The notes beneath the pieces are model-generated. The model was not told the DNA's origin and ran no database searches. It was given only the letters and a program-made list of their open reading frames with translations. A stretch of DNA of 64,000 nucleotides from Candidatus Bathyarchaeota archaeon (GTDB lineage Archaea; Thermoproteota; Bathyarchaeia; Bathyarchaeales; Bathycorpusculaceae), in assembly GCA_018396675.1 (NCBI GenBank), contig JAGTQX010000012.1, forward strand, positions 58,859 through 122,858, given 5' to 3'. A program made the position numbers and the translations under genes. Every line of letters begins with the position of its first letter. Position 1 is the stretch's first letter. Positions 36,342 to 45,599 of this stretch are shown here, piece by piece.

Positions 36342-36947
36342 TTATTCACTTTCTAACTCGGCTCTGCAGTCTTCACAGAGAAATTCTCCATCTTCTTCTT
36401 GAAGATTGTCCGACCATCCGCCGCAATGGTCGCAGTATCCAGCTAATGATGACTCTTCTTCGGTTGTTGTCTGCGCCATGTTTTCGCCTTCTATTAAGGC
36501 TTTTTCCTGTATTGTTTCTATCAGTTCTGGCATCACACCTAGAATGTCTTTGCTTGAGAGGATTCCAATAAGCTGTCCTTTGTAGATGACTCCAAGCCTC
36601 CTGATTTTCAGTCTACTCATTTTTCTGGCAGCTTCACTTATCGTTTCGCTAGGTTCCACCGTTATCAACGGCGAAGTCATAACTTCATTAGCCTTCAAAG
36701 CGTCTGGTTTCAAGTTCTTTGCAAGCACTCTTGTTATTAAATCTCTTTCAGTTATTATTCCAATAGGTTTTCCTTCTTTGTTTGTTACTATTATGCAGCC
36801 CAACTCGTGTTTATCCATAAGTTCTGCAACGTGATTTGCTGTTGTGTCTTCATCCACAGTTATCACTGGGCTGCTCATAACGTCTCTAACCAGCATCTTC
36901 GACCTTAACCCAATTTCAGCCATTACCTTCAACCACTGTAACGCCAT
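36342..36947 (-). CDS. CBS-pair protein with C-terminal zinc ribbon
   Basis: 201 residues: a CBS pair (about 18-140) followed by a short linker and a CDHC...CEDC zinc ribbon at the C-terminus (about 168-195). The start may be residue 9 (MAEIGL) or 18. This architecture is found in archaeal regulators in which the ribbon could contact nucleic acid or protein. First gene of the CBS cluster. Confidence 0.88.
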   Translation of the reverse strand: MALQWLKVMAEIGLRSKMLVRDVMSSPVITVDEDTTANHVAELMDKHELGCIIVTNKEGKPIGIITERDLITRVLAKNLKPDALKANEVMTSPLITVEPSETISEAARKMSRLKIRRLGVIYKGQLIGILSSKDILGVMPELIETIQEKALIEGENMAQTTTEEESSLAGYCDHCGGWSDNLQEEDGEFLCEDCRAELESE

Positions 36948-37060
36948 TTTTAAACGGTAGTTTCGACGCGTCCAATCAACTCAAAATTAAGAAGAGACAT
37001 TTAAAACTTGTCATGTTCTCGGAAAACACACGTTTACCGTAAAGAGGGAAGCTTATTAGC

Positions 37061-37993
37061 ATGTGCAGCAAATATTCTGTTCTATCTAATGAGGCAAAAC
37101 ACATGTTGAAAACAAACCTTGAGAAGCTTGTAAAAATTTCAGTTTTCGGCGAAGTTGCAAGCCCCGTCTATGGAAGAGGCATATACAACATTTCCGCTGA
37201 AGGAGTTCCAATGGTTCTGCCAGGAGTAGGCGGAATCACCTACAACGTTAGAGTTGGCGACCCCGCGTGCGGTTGGGAAGCCGACCATGTTGAGCCCGGC
37301 GTCAGCATAGAGAACAAGGAGAACGATCCACGTTTTGGGCAAGGCGCAAACACTGCCTTAAATGTGCTTTCATGCGTTGGAAATGAGGCTGTTGTAGTTT
37401 CTGGAGAAGCTAAAGGCGTGAAGGGCGTCGTAACTGGCAAGCATGGTGGAATAGAACATGTGCTTGTTGACTTTCAACCAGAAACGCTTGAAAAACTAAT
37501 GCTCGGCGACAAAGTTCTGGTTAAGGCTTTCGGCGTAGGCTTAAAAATTCTGGATTTTCCAAGCATCCGAGTCATGAACATGGATCCCCGCTTTTTAGAG
37601 GCTTTGAACCCAAAGCCTGTTGGCGACAAATTAGAAGTGCCAGTTACGCATGTTGTTCCTGCGGCGATTATGGGATCTGGGCTTGGCGCAAACCAAACTT
37701 ATTCTGGCGATTATGATATACAACTTTTTGATGAAGCTACACGGAAAGAGTATGGACTTGACGATTTAAGGCTCGGCGACTTGGTGGCGATACTTGACGC
37801 TGACCATTCTTATGGACGGATTTTCCGTAAAGGCGCTATTTCAGTGGGCATAGTCGTGCATACCAACTGTGTTACTTCTGGGCATGGACCAGGCGTCACG
37901 ACGCTTTTCACGTCTTCTGACGGGAAAATCACACCTAGAATTGATTCCAGTGCTAACATTGCTTTTCTTTTGAAGTTACGGACAGATATATAA
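37061..37993 (+). CDS. DUF4438 domain protein
   Basis: 310 residues, member of the DUF4438 family of unknown function. It is recognised by VYGRGIYNISAEGVPMVLPG-type N-terminal region, the Gly-rich middle (GANTALNVLSCVGNEA; GVVTGKHGG) and the end region GIVVHTNCVTSGHGPGVTTL with a conserved Cys and His. A start at residue 15 (MLKTNLEK) is possible. Divergent from the CBS cluster. No activity can be assigned. Confidence 0.85.
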   Translation: MCSKYSVLSNEAKHMLKTNLEKLVKISVFGEVASPVYGRGIYNISAEGVPMVLPGVGGITYNVRVGDPACGWEADHVEPGVSIENKENDPRFGQGANTALNVLSCVGNEAVVVSGEAKGVKGVVTGKHGGIEHVLVDFQPETLEKLMLGDKVLVKAFGVGLKILDFPSIRVMNMDPRFLEALNPKPVGDKLEVPVTHVVPAAIMGSGLGANQTYSGDYDIQLFDEATRKEYGLDDLRLGDLVAILDADHSYGRIFRKGAISVGIVVHTNCVTSGHGPGVTTLFTSSDGKITPRIDSSANIAFLLKLRTDI

Positions 37994-38044
37994 ACAAGAG
38001 CGGCAATATTCAGTAGTGTTAGGCGTTTAATTGAGATGTTGGTT

Positions 38045-38332
38045 ATGCCTTACAAGAGAAAAAGTCGTGGACGTTCAAAGGGTTCTAAAGGTAGAAGTGG
38101 CTTTGTTCAGTGTGCAAATTGCGGCGAGCTTGTGCCACGAGATAAAGCCAAAAAAGTTACGCGCAGGCTTTCTTTGGTTGACCCTACATTGGCTAAGGAA
38201 CTTCGCCAAAAAGGCGCATACATTTCTGCACCTGTAGACACCAAATATTATTGCGTCTCTTGCGCGGTGCATTATGGCATTGTGAAAGTTAGAGCCAAAA
38301 ATGAACGTCGGTCGCGTTTTAGAAAATTCTAA
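38045..38332 (+). CDS. rps26e: Ribosomal protein S26e
   Basis: 95 residues from ATG at 38045 (MPYKRKSRGR), three codons into the track ORF. Small-subunit protein near the mRNA exit. The zinc-binding pairs are CANCGE and CVSCAVH, and the start KRKSRGRSKGSKGR is typical. S26e occurs in TACK archaea and eukaryotes but not in Euryarchaeota, so it is one of the best taxonomic clues in the window. Confidence 0.95.
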   Translation: MPYKRKSRGRSKGSKGRSGFVQCANCGELVPRDKAKKVTRRLSLVDPTLAKELRQKGAYISAPVDTKYYCVSCAVHYGIVKVRAKNERRSRFRKF

Positions 38333-38336
38333 AAAC

Positions 38337-38933
38337 TTAGTTTTTCTCTTTTTCCTTTAACATTTTATATGCGTATATACTTCTTTGCGCCACCGTCACG
38401 TTTGTGAGGACTGCAAGCAGTATTATTCCAGCTTCCAAAGCGTTTGCCAAAAAGATTTCTGCGATGCTTGCGGCTGCGAGTATGATTATGCGTTCAGCTC
38501 TTTCGGCTATGCCTATGCTCTCCATTTTTATGTCTGCTGCTTCAGCTCTGGCGCGTGCATAGCTTACGAGTAAAGAGCCTATTAGAGCGGCAAGTCCCCA
38601 TGGAGCAGTGCATAATGCGCCGAGAATTATGCCCGTGTATATTGCCGAATCCGCGTATCTGTCTAAAAGCGAGTCTAGGAAGCCTCCGAAGAATGTTGTT
38701 TTTTGGCACAGTCTCGCGATGGCTCCGTCCAGCATGTCGCAGTAGCCTGAAAGCAGAAGCAGAACCACTGCGAGTGAAAGGTTTTGTCTTCCACCAGCGT
38801 AGGCTATGGCTGATAGAAAAGCAAGCAGTATTCCCGCGGCGCTTATGGCGTTCGGCGTAAGCCCTATTCGGTTTGCTGCTTTTGCCTGCGCTTTTATGGC
38901 TGATTGCACTTTAGCCTTGAGTTTCGTAAGCAT
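38337..38933 (-). CDS. CDP-alcohol phosphatidyltransferase
   Basis: 198 residues, integral membrane enzyme with about six helices. The family signature D-x2-D-G-x2-A-R-x8-G-x3-D-x3-D is complete (DMLDGAIARL ... GGFLDSLLDR, about 66-90). It joins a CDP-activated archaeal lipid to a polar alcohol; archaetidylinositol-phosphate or archaetidylglycerol synthase are the candidates. Which one cannot be told from sequence. Convergent with S26e (4-bp gap). Confidence 0.92.
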   Translation of the reverse strand: MLTKLKAKVQSAIKAQAKAANRIGLTPNAISAAGILLAFLSAIAYAGGRQNLSLAVVLLLLSGYCDMLDGAIARLCQKTTFFGGFLDSLLDRYADSAIYTGIILGALCTAPWGLAALIGSLLVSYARARAEAADIKMESIGIAERAERIIILAAASIAEIFLANALEAGIILLAVLTNVTVAQRSIYAYKMLKEKEKN

Positions 38934-39012
38934 ACGCGTCTGCTGTTTCTGTATGATAATTCTTATTTAAGAATTGAGTGTAAATGATTCAATAAAGGAA
39001 GTGGTTTAGGGT

Positions 39013-39306
39013 TTGATAAACGTGAATTCGGTTAAGGTCGGCGACGGCGTATGTTTAGGCGTTAAGATTGAGCTTCCAGATTCTCCACCACTCTTGCTAA
39101 TTGTGGCGGAGAAGGGCTTCGTTATGTGCGGCTTTCTAAATATTGAAGCGGCAGAACGTTTAGGCGTAGCCGCCGCCATGGTCAGCGGAGTAAAGACATT
39201 TGAAGATGTTTTGAACGCTGAAGTTAAGGCCGTCACATCTAAAGCTAAGAGTTTAGGCGTACAGCTAGGAACACGTGGTTCAGAAGCCCTAAAACGAATG
39301 CTATAA
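39013..39306 (+). CDS. DUF1805 family protein
   Basis: 97 residues, TTG start. DUF1805 (YunC-like) is a small alpha/beta protein of unknown role. Recognised by VGDGVCLGVKIELPDSPPLL, VAEKGFVMCGFLNIEAAERL and AAAMVSGVKTFEDVL. Divergent from the phosphatidyltransferase gene and 53 bp ahead of the uracil-DNA glycosylase gene. Confidence 0.88.
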   Translation: MINVNSVKVGDGVCLGVKIELPDSPPLLLIVAEKGFVMCGFLNIEAAERLGVAAAMVSGVKTFEDVLNAEVKAVTSKAKSLGVQLGTRGSEALKRML

Positions 39307-39359
39307 AACGCCCAGTTTTTCTCATGCTAAAGTGAAAAATGTTGCTGGAGTGACGTTTT

Positions 39360-39956
39360 TTGTCTAAAGCCGTGGTTCTTGAAACTGTAGCTTCTGAAGT
39401 TAGAGCTTGCACTAAATGCAGTCTCTGGAAAACTCGCAAAAACGCTGTTCCAGGTGAAGGAAGCCCAGACGCTAAAGTGTTTTTTGTTGGTGAGGCGCCT
39501 GGTTACTGGGAAGATGTCAAAGGTGAACCGTTTGTTGGCGCTGCTGGAAAATTCTTGGATACGCTTTTCGCCGAAGCCGGCGTTTCTAGAAGCCAAGTCT
39601 TCATTGGAAATGTTTTGAAGTGTCGTCCGCCAAATAATCGCGCACCATCACCAGCCGAGATTGAGATCTGTACACCTTTTTTGGATAGGCAGATAGCCGC
39701 CATAAAACCGAAATTAATAGTTACGCTTGGAAACTATTCGACAGCCTACATATTTGCCAAAGCCATGCTGCCTTTCAACGGAATAACAAACGCGAGAGGA
39801 AAATTTTACCAAGCTAACGTTCTAGGCTTGGCTGTAACTCTCTTTCCAACATTGCATCCTGCAGCTGGGCTTTACAGTGCACGGTACAAGCAGCTGCTCT
39901 TTGAGGATTTTAGGTTGCTTAAGGCGAAAATTCTGGATTTAGGATTAGCCATTTAG
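39360..39956 (+). CDS. Uracil-DNA glycosylase, family 4-like (iron-sulfur)
   Basis: 198 residues, TTG start with GGAGTGA 9 bp upstream. Removes uracil from DNA. The family 4 signature is visible: CTKCSLWKTR (first Cys pair), GEAPGYWED (active-site loop, about 43), GNVLKCRPPNNR with further Cys, and HPAAGLY (about 170). The four Cys positions for a 4Fe-4S cluster appear complete. Confidence 0.95.
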   Translation: MSKAVVLETVASEVRACTKCSLWKTRKNAVPGEGSPDAKVFFVGEAPGYWEDVKGEPFVGAAGKFLDTLFAEAGVSRSQVFIGNVLKCRPPNNRAPSPAEIEICTPFLDRQIAAIKPKLIVTLGNYSTAYIFAKAMLPFNGITNARGKFYQANVLGLAVTLFPTLHPAAGLYSARYKQLLFEDFRLLKAKILDLGLAI

Positions 39957-39958
39957 CT

Positions 39959-40885
39959 TCAGCTTTTGGTTGCTTTTAGCTCTTTCAATAGTTCTTCTGC
40001 ATTTTTGTAGATTTTTGCTGGCAGTTCCGCCAGTAACTCGGCAAGTCTAACCTGTTTGTCTTCCTCAATCTCAACAAGCCTCCAGCCAATCTTTTTAACC
40101 AACATACCTTTAGACGCTGGATAACGGGTTTTTTCAACAACTTTTTTCACTGACTCCAAACCTACCGAATCCGTTATCTTCGGAAATTCTCCTTTTTCAA
40201 GGTATTGAATGAAACGTAATCCGTCCTCGAACATGGAAAGATTGTTGAAGAGCACATAGACCGTTTTGCCTTTTCTTTCAAAGATTTTCACAATTTCGCT
40301 TAACCTTCGCAGTTCATCGTCACTGTACTGGTAATAATACAACGTTTTGCCCAAGCCATGCAGCCTAAAATAAACTGTTTGGCTTGTGTAGGCTGGCAAA
40401 ATCTGAAGCGGGTCTGTCACGTGCACAATATCAAAATTGCTTAACAGAGCACCAAGCTTATCATAGACTTCTGGTTTATACCAATCTGGTCCACGGGTTT
40501 CCCAAACAAGAGTCAAACCCTCACGGTTAATGGTTCTAAAGAATTTTTCAGCCTCGTCAAGCTTATCTGGACGGAAAGAGCCCGGCGTCTGTATCAGCAG
40601 TATTTTTGCTTTTAGAATTTTGCAGATTTGCTTCATTTGTTCAAAAGCCTTCACGCAAGCCTCGTCTGGCTTCATTTTTGATTTGTGGCTTATGTCTTGG
40701 TGGGCTTTAACTGTGAACTCGAAGTTTTCAGGGGCTTTTTCACGCCATCCTTCAACAGTTTCCAGTCTGGGATACTCGTAGAATGTGGTATTTACTTCTA
40801 CGAGGTTGTACTTTTCAAAATAACGTTTCATGGATGTCGGAAAACCGCAACATCCAACTCGAATCACGAATTTTTCAGCCCCCAC
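39959..40885 (-). CDS. DUF72 (YecE-like) protein
   Basis: 308 residues. The DUF72 barrel is recognised by RVGCCGFP near the start, VEVNTTFYEYP (about 30), FEFTVKAHQDISH (about 57) and TVYFRLHG (about 175), ending in YVLFNN (about 220). A C-terminal extension of about 75 residues goes beyond the usual family. Function unknown. Four bp upstream lies the stop of the XRE regulator in the same direction. Confidence 0.85.
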   Translation of the reverse strand: MGAEKFVIRVGCCGFPTSMKRYFEKYNLVEVNTTFYEYPRLETVEGWREKAPENFEFTVKAHQDISHKSKMKPDEACVKAFEQMKQICKILKAKILLIQTPGSFRPDKLDEAEKFFRTINREGLTLVWETRGPDWYKPEVYDKLGALLSNFDIVHVTDPLQILPAYTSQTVYFRLHGLGKTLYYYQYSDDELRRLSEIVKIFERKGKTVYVLFNNLSMFEDGLRFIQYLEKGEFPKITDSVGLESVKKVVEKTRYPASKGMLVKKIGWRLVEIEEDKQVRLAELLAELPAKIYKNAEELLKELKATKS

Positions 40886-40889
40886 GGTT

Positions 40890-41657
40890 TTAGGTGCTTA
40901 CTTTTGGTGGTGGGCGAACGGCTTTTCCGAGTTTTCTGTGTAATGCTATGCGGTAAAGTTTCCTTAATGACTTTACAAGTTGCTCAGTGCTTGGCAGAGT
41001 CGAATAGATTAAAGGGATTCGGTCATACTCCGCTAAGCGGATAGAATACTCGTCTGGTTTGGCGCCATGGAAAACAACAACTTTCGGTTTCAAACTGCTC
41101 ATCCTTACAAGCATCATGGGCGTGTTCTCGTTTCCAATGTTCGTGAAAACAAGCGCTCTCTCGGTTGTGGCTCCGAATAACTGTGAATACTCCAAACCAG
41201 AAAGCGTCTCAATCGTCTTCTTGCTGTCAACAACCGTGTATCCGAGAACATCTTTCACGTTTAGGCTTGAACACGCTACGAGTTCGCCTTTGATGGCTTT
41301 GCAAAGGTATTCAACGCGAACTGGGATTGGAAACTCGCGCAAATCCAGAACAGCCATGCTTGGCGAGCTCGTAAGTTTAGCGAACTCGCGGATAAAACGG
41401 CTTCCACGTTCCTCATCAATTTTCAGCAGAGCCCAAACAAACCTGCGCACAAACTTTGTGCCTGGGCTTTTTCGCCTGCCGCTTTCATAGTCGCTTATAA
41501 CCGAAGCCGAAAGCATCATCTTGTCAGAAAGCGTTGTCTGCGAAACCGCGAAAAGTTCACGCCACTTACGCATTGTGGCGCCCGGTTTGTTTGAAAGTAT
41601 AATTTCGCCGGCGATTCTTCGCGCTAGAACTTCGCGGACACTTGGAGATACGGACAT
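40890..41657 (-). CDS. XRE-type transcription regulator, archaeal
   Basis: 255 residues. A helix-turn-helix (LFAVSQTTLSDKMMLSASVISDYESGRR, about 36-63) precedes a conserved archaeal ligand or dimer domain (ALVFTNIGNENTPMMLVRM; KPKVVVFHGAKPD). A basic C-terminus ends PPPKVST. It is coupled to DUF72 downstream, which suggests shared expression, though its targets are unknown. Confidence 0.85.
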   Translation of the reverse strand: MSVSPSVREVLARRIAGEIILSNKPGATMRKWRELFAVSQTTLSDKMMLSASVISDYESGRRKSPGTKFVRRFVWALLKIDEERGSRFIREFAKLTSSPSMAVLDLREFPIPVRVEYLCKAIKGELVACSSLNVKDVLGYTVVDSKKTIETLSGLEYSQLFGATTERALVFTNIGNENTPMMLVRMSSLKPKVVVFHGAKPDEYSIRLAEYDRIPLIYSTLPSTEQLVKSLRKLYRIALHRKLGKAVRPPPKVST

Positions 41658-41768
41658 GTAGATGCTTCCCTTTTTAGTTCGACAAGTCTCTCCCTAGAAA
41701 CATGCTTGTATAAAACTGTACCGCTTTAATGTGGGTGTATGCATAAAAAAGAAAGGAAAGAGGATGGG

Positions 41769-42836
41769 TTAAAGGATTGACTCTTTGTTTAATGGGAACG
41801 CTGTTGTGGCTCTGATGTCATCTGTGCCCAAAACGAACTGCGTGACTCTGTTTAGCCCGATGCCGCAACCAGAATGCAACGTTCTGTACTCCTTGTAGAA
41901 GTTGAGGTACCAGTCAAAGTCTTCTATGGTTCCGCCTTTTGCAACCAACTGTTTAAACATTGTTGAATTTATCAGCCGCTCGTAAAGTTTTTCATACCTG
42001 TATTCTCTTTCAGCCGCTCCAACCGCCTCTCCACTCATTGGCAGAAGCAAGTCGGCGCTGTTTACAATTGCTGGGTTTTCGTCGTTTTCACGCATGTTAA
42101 AGAACTTTATAGCCTTTGGAAAGTGTGTGACAAATAGCGGTTTGTTTCCTATCATTTGCAGCAGCGCTTTTTCGTGGTGGCTTTTCAAGTCGTCGCCCCA
42201 TTTAACGCCATACGAGGACAATAGTCCAACAGCTTCCGTGTAGGTTATCTTGTCGAAAGGTTTCTTGACTTTCTTAAGTCTTGACGTGTCCACATTCAAA
42301 AACTGCAGTTCCTTTTCTCTTTCTTCGAGAACACAGTCAACCATCGAGCATATTACGCCTTCAATGTGTCCAAGCAGTTCCTTGAAGTCTCCTGCAAACT
42401 CTAACTCGACTAGGGTAAACTCTGCTAAGTGACGCTCGTCAGCTGCTGGTTCAGCCCTAAAGCTTGGTCCGATGCACCATACTTTGCCTAGAAACGGCGT
42501 TAAAACTTCCAAGTAAAGCTGTGCAGTTTGGCTGAGGTAACGCATTCGCCCGAAATAGTCCACTTCAAACATGGTGGCTATGTTTTCGCATGCTCCCGTT
42601 GCCTTCGTCAAATGTGGCACAACAACTTCAACGAATCCGTGCTCTTCAAAGTATCTTCGTGCTCCTTTTAGAAGACTTGACTCTATTTTGACAACTGCGC
42701 TCAACTCTGTCGTAGAAAGCAACTTATATCTGTCCTTGGTGGTTTTGAGAACGTTAAGCCCTTGTTCTCCATTTTTTCCTGAGCTTTTTTCAATCTCACT
42801 AAGTTGGGTCTCCACGACCCACACCGAGCATTCCAA
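41769..42836 (-). CDS. AsnRS-like catalytic core, probable asparagine synthetase-related
   Basis: 355 residues of class II aminoacyl-tRNA synthetase fold, with motif 2 FRAEPAADERHLAEFTLVELE (about 129) and motif 3 GCGIGLNRVTQFVLG (about 325). The anticodon-binding OB domain is missing: the chain reaches the catalytic domain after only about 45 residues. Archaeal proteins of this kind (AS-AR of Pyrococcus) are asparagine synthetases that evolved from AsnRS. That is the best call; a tRNA-independent aspartate or asparagine enzyme remains to be confirmed. Confidence 0.82.
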   Translation of the reverse strand: MECSVWVVETQLSEIEKSSGKNGEQGLNVLKTTKDRYKLLSTTELSAVVKIESSLLKGARRYFEEHGFVEVVVPHLTKATGACENIATMFEVDYFGRMRYLSQTAQLYLEVLTPFLGKVWCIGPSFRAEPAADERHLAEFTLVELEFAGDFKELLGHIEGVICSMVDCVLEEREKELQFLNVDTSRLKKVKKPFDKITYTEAVGLLSSYGVKWGDDLKSHHEKALLQMIGNKPLFVTHFPKAIKFFNMRENDENPAIVNSADLLLPMSGEAVGAAEREYRYEKLYERLINSTMFKQLVAKGGTIEDFDWYLNFYKEYRTLHSGCGIGLNRVTQFVLGTDDIRATTAFPLNKESIL

Positions 42837-42881
42837 AATCTAGCTTATAAACTTTTTTTACATGCTTTTTGAAAAGTTGGG

Positions 42882-43784
42882 CTACACTATGAATATGAGA
42901 AAAATTCCAAGTACAACCATTACAGAGCCTACCGCAATTTTCGTGGTGACTTTTTCACGGAGAAAAGCTATTCCCATTAATGTTGAGAATAGTGGTGTTG
43001 TTGAGGATATTGGCACTGCTTGAGCCTCTGGAATGTAGAGGAAACTTAAGGTTAAGAGGAACCATCCCAGTCCAATGGCAATTAAGCCTCCAGTCAACAA
43101 TGTAACCGCAGTTTTCGCCTTCACTTTTAAAAAGTCAAGTTTTCTTTTGCTTATAAACGCGTAAACTAGCAGAGAAATTGCTACTGCTGTGATTCTAATT
43201 GCATTTATGGCGTAGGCTTGTTCAAAACTCGTGGTCTCTTGCACAGCTAAATTCACTAATGATATGCTTATGGACCATGCGATGGCGGTTGAAATCGCAA
43301 AAATTACGCCTTTAACCCGAAGTTTACTGTCTTTGTCTTCAACATTTTTATCTGGCTTTTCTATGCTTAAAAGCCAAATCCCAAAAACAATTGCAAAAAC
43401 GCCTAAGACAACCTGAAAGGTTATGGTTTCACCAACAATAAGGGAAGCCCAAACAAGACTAAAAAGAGGGTAAGTGCACGTTATGGGAACAGCCCGCGAA
43501 ACACCGAGAATTTTTAAGCTAATCATGTAAAGAGTGTCTCCTAATCCCATGCCGACCACACCGCTTACACACGCCATAACAAGCACTTGAAGCGGCAAGG
43601 CTGTCATAACCCAAAATTTTCCAACAAAAACAAACGCTAATGTGAGTGCCAGACTTGTTTCGAGACATCGCACTGTATTCGCCGACAAGGGTTCACTGTC
43701 TGCCAAAGCTCTCTTATAAAGAACCGCTGAAAAAACCCAGCATATGGCGGCTCCCAAAGCTGCAGATTCGCCGATCATTAGCAA
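42882..43784 (-). CDS. EamA/DMT family transporter
   Basis: 300 residues with about ten transmembrane helices in two EamA repeats (helices around residues 5-125 and 155-298; second repeat with PISSTTPLFSTLMGIAFLREKVT). Drug/metabolite transporter superfamily, probably a metabolite exporter. Substrate not readable. Divergent from the B3/B4 gene. Confidence 0.92.
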   Translation of the reverse strand: MLMIGESAALGAAICWVFSAVLYKRALADSEPLSANTVRCLETSLALTLAFVFVGKFWVMTALPLQVLVMACVSGVVGMGLGDTLYMISLKILGVSRAVPITCTYPLFSLVWASLIVGETITFQVVLGVFAIVFGIWLLSIEKPDKNVEDKDSKLRVKGVIFAISTAIAWSISISLVNLAVQETTSFEQAYAINAIRITAVAISLLVYAFISKRKLDFLKVKAKTAVTLLTGGLIAIGLGWFLLTLSFLYIPEAQAVPISSTTPLFSTLMGIAFLREKVTTKIAVGSVMVVLGIFLIFIV

Positions 43785-43870
43785 TCCATCTTCGTTAAGG
43801 CTTGTCTATGAAGAGGAAGCCTTAAGTTGTTAAATATTTAACCGTTTCCAATAATACGGGCTGATGTAAA

Positions 43871-44575
43871 ATGCAACCGTTTACGGTTTACTGGTGTGCA
43901 GAAGTCTCCAATAAATTTCCAGAACTTGCCATTTGTGTAGGTGCAATAGATAATGTTTCGGTTGAGAAGGAAAACCTGAAAATCAAAGAACTTAAAAGTG
44001 CCTTGTACTCAGAAGCAAAAGCCAAGTATGCCGTTGAGGATTTGAAGGAAAACCCGACAGTAAGAGCTTACAGAGATTTTTACTGGAAACTCGGCATAGA
44101 CCCGACAAAAACACGGCCTTCCGGTGAAGCACTATTGAGAAGGGTTTTGCGCGGTGAGGAGCTTCCAACAATTTTGACAGCGGTTGACGCCTACAATTTG
44201 GCTTCAATGAAAACAATAATTCCAATAAGCGGCTTTGATGGGCAAACTTTAAGTCCACCGTTTAACGTGCGGTTCGCAGAAAACGGAGAAACTTTCACTG
44301 GAATAGGCATGGAAAAACCCGCCTCTCTGACGAACAACATGCTTGTTTTGGCTGACACAAAAAACGTCTTGTGCATTTACCCACACAGAGACGCGGAACA
44401 GACAAAAATTACGCTAAAAACCAAAAACATACTTCTCGTCGGATACGGCGCGCCTGGAATAACTAAAAAGCAGCTTGAAGATGCAGTTTCAACAGCCCTA
44501 GAATTTATCAAAATCGTCTGCGGCGGAGAAACTAGCACAGTAAAAGTTTTTAGCGCCACGCCCAATTTGGTCTAG
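43871..44575 (+). CDS. B3/B4 tRNA-binding domain protein
   Basis: 234 residues related to the B3/B4 editing domain of phenylalanyl-tRNA synthetase beta, occurring alone. Family markers are AYRDFYWKLGIDPTKTRPSGEAL (about 60-80) and AVDAYNLASMKTIIPISGFD (about 103-122). Stand-alone B3/B4 proteins may edit amino acids or serve other roles; catalysis here is unproven. It ends one base before the pyrF start (GTG), so they are coupled. Confidence 0.88.
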   Translation: MQPFTVYWCAEVSNKFPELAICVGAIDNVSVEKENLKIKELKSALYSEAKAKYAVEDLKENPTVRAYRDFYWKLGIDPTKTRPSGEALLRRVLRGEELPTILTAVDAYNLASMKTIIPISGFDGQTLSPPFNVRFAENGETFTGIGMEKPASLTNNMLVLADTKNVLCIYPHRDAEQTKITLKTKNILLVGYGAPGITKKQLEDAVSTALEFIKIVCGGETSTVKVFSATPNLV

Positions 44576-44576
44576 G

Positions 44577-45368
44577 GTGTTTGCAGATATGACTTTTCGT
44601 GTCAGAATTGAAGAAGCAGTTAAAAAAAATTGTTCCAACATTGTTCTAGCATTAGATTTTCCATTTGAAAATCCAGCAAATCGGCAAACGCTATGCACTA
44701 GGGCGGAACGTGTTTTAGATGCAGTTTATCCGTACATCTGCGCAGTAAAGATAAACCATCACCTATTTTTGCCGCTTGGCGTTTTCGACGCTTTACAAAA
44801 AGTCTTAAAGAAAGTGCATGAAAAAGGTCTTGTGGCAATCGCTGATGCTAAAATAAACGATATAGGCTCAACAAACCAAGTGATTGCAGAATATTATTTT
44901 GCCGCCGGCTTTGACGCTGTTATAGCGAATCCATTCGTCGGATGGGAAGAAGGCTTACAACCCGTATTCGAAACTGCTGGAAAATATCATGGCGGCGTGA
45001 TTTTGCTTGTCTATATGAGCCACAAGGGAGCAAGCGAAGGTTACGGGCAAACAGTCGCAGATTCCGAAACTGGGCAAAAACAACCACAATACGTTTTGTT
45101 TGCACGTAAAGCGTTAAAATGGGGTGCTGACGGCGTCGTTGTTGGCGCAACATACCCAGATAAAATAAGAAAGGTTCGTGAAGTGCTCGGCGGGAAAATC
45201 CCAATTTATTCTCCTGGAATAGGTCCTCAAGGCGGCGTGATAGCATCCGCGTTAGAGTCTGGAGCGCAGTATCTTATTGTGGGACGAGCGATAACTGCTG
45301 CAGAAAACCCTGCTGAATCTGCCAAAGAAATTAGAAACATGGCTAAAGCATACTTGAACAAGCTTTAG
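44577..45368 (+). CDS. pyrF: Orotidine 5'-phosphate decarboxylase
   Basis: 263 residues; last step of UMP synthesis. The catalytic Lys-Asp motif DAKINDIGSTNQV (about 83-95), NPFVGWEEGL (about 117) and the phosphate-binding GIGPQGG...LIVGRAIT (about 217-243) are all present. GTG start at 44577 or ATG at 44589. pyrC of the same pathway is 8 kb away. Confidence 0.95.
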   Translation: MFADMTFRVRIEEAVKKNCSNIVLALDFPFENPANRQTLCTRAERVLDAVYPYICAVKINHHLFLPLGVFDALQKVLKKVHEKGLVAIADAKINDIGSTNQVIAEYYFAAGFDAVIANPFVGWEEGLQPVFETAGKYHGGVILLVYMSHKGASEGYGQTVADSETGQKQPQYVLFARKALKWGADGVVVGATYPDKIRKVREVLGGKIPIYSPGIGPQGGVIASALESGAQYLIVGRAITAAENPAESAKEIRNMAKAYLNKL

Positions 45369-45376
45369 ATGGCGAC

Positions 45377-45529
45377 TTATTTTTCGCGTCTTTCCCAAAG
45401 CTCTTTTTTAAGCATGTCTCTAACGGCGGATCTGATTGCGGCGCTTCTGCTTGGGTACATGTTCGCCCTTACAAGTTCATCTAATCCTTCTAGGTAAGCC
45501 TCTGGTAACAGCACGGTTACGAGTTTCAT
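45377..45529 (-). CDS. Small ribbon-helix-helix protein (CopG-like)
   Basis: 50 residues, missing from the ORF track for length. MKLVTVLLPEAYLEGLDELV then MYPSRSAAIRSAVRDMLKKEL gives the beta-alpha-alpha RHH pattern with the Ser-Arg-Ser helix cap. GGGGGAG ribosome site 6-12 bp before the ATG. Likely a small regulator; its promoter lies in 45530-45599, in front of the hypothetical gene on the same strand. Confidence 0.78.
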   Translation of the reverse strand: MKLVTVLLPEAYLEGLDELVRANMYPSRSAAIRSAVRDMLKKELWERREK

Positions 45530-45599
45530 GTATTCTCCCCCTTAAACATGTCATGCTTATAACATGCTACAAATATAAGATTTTAACTTTGAGGCAAGT

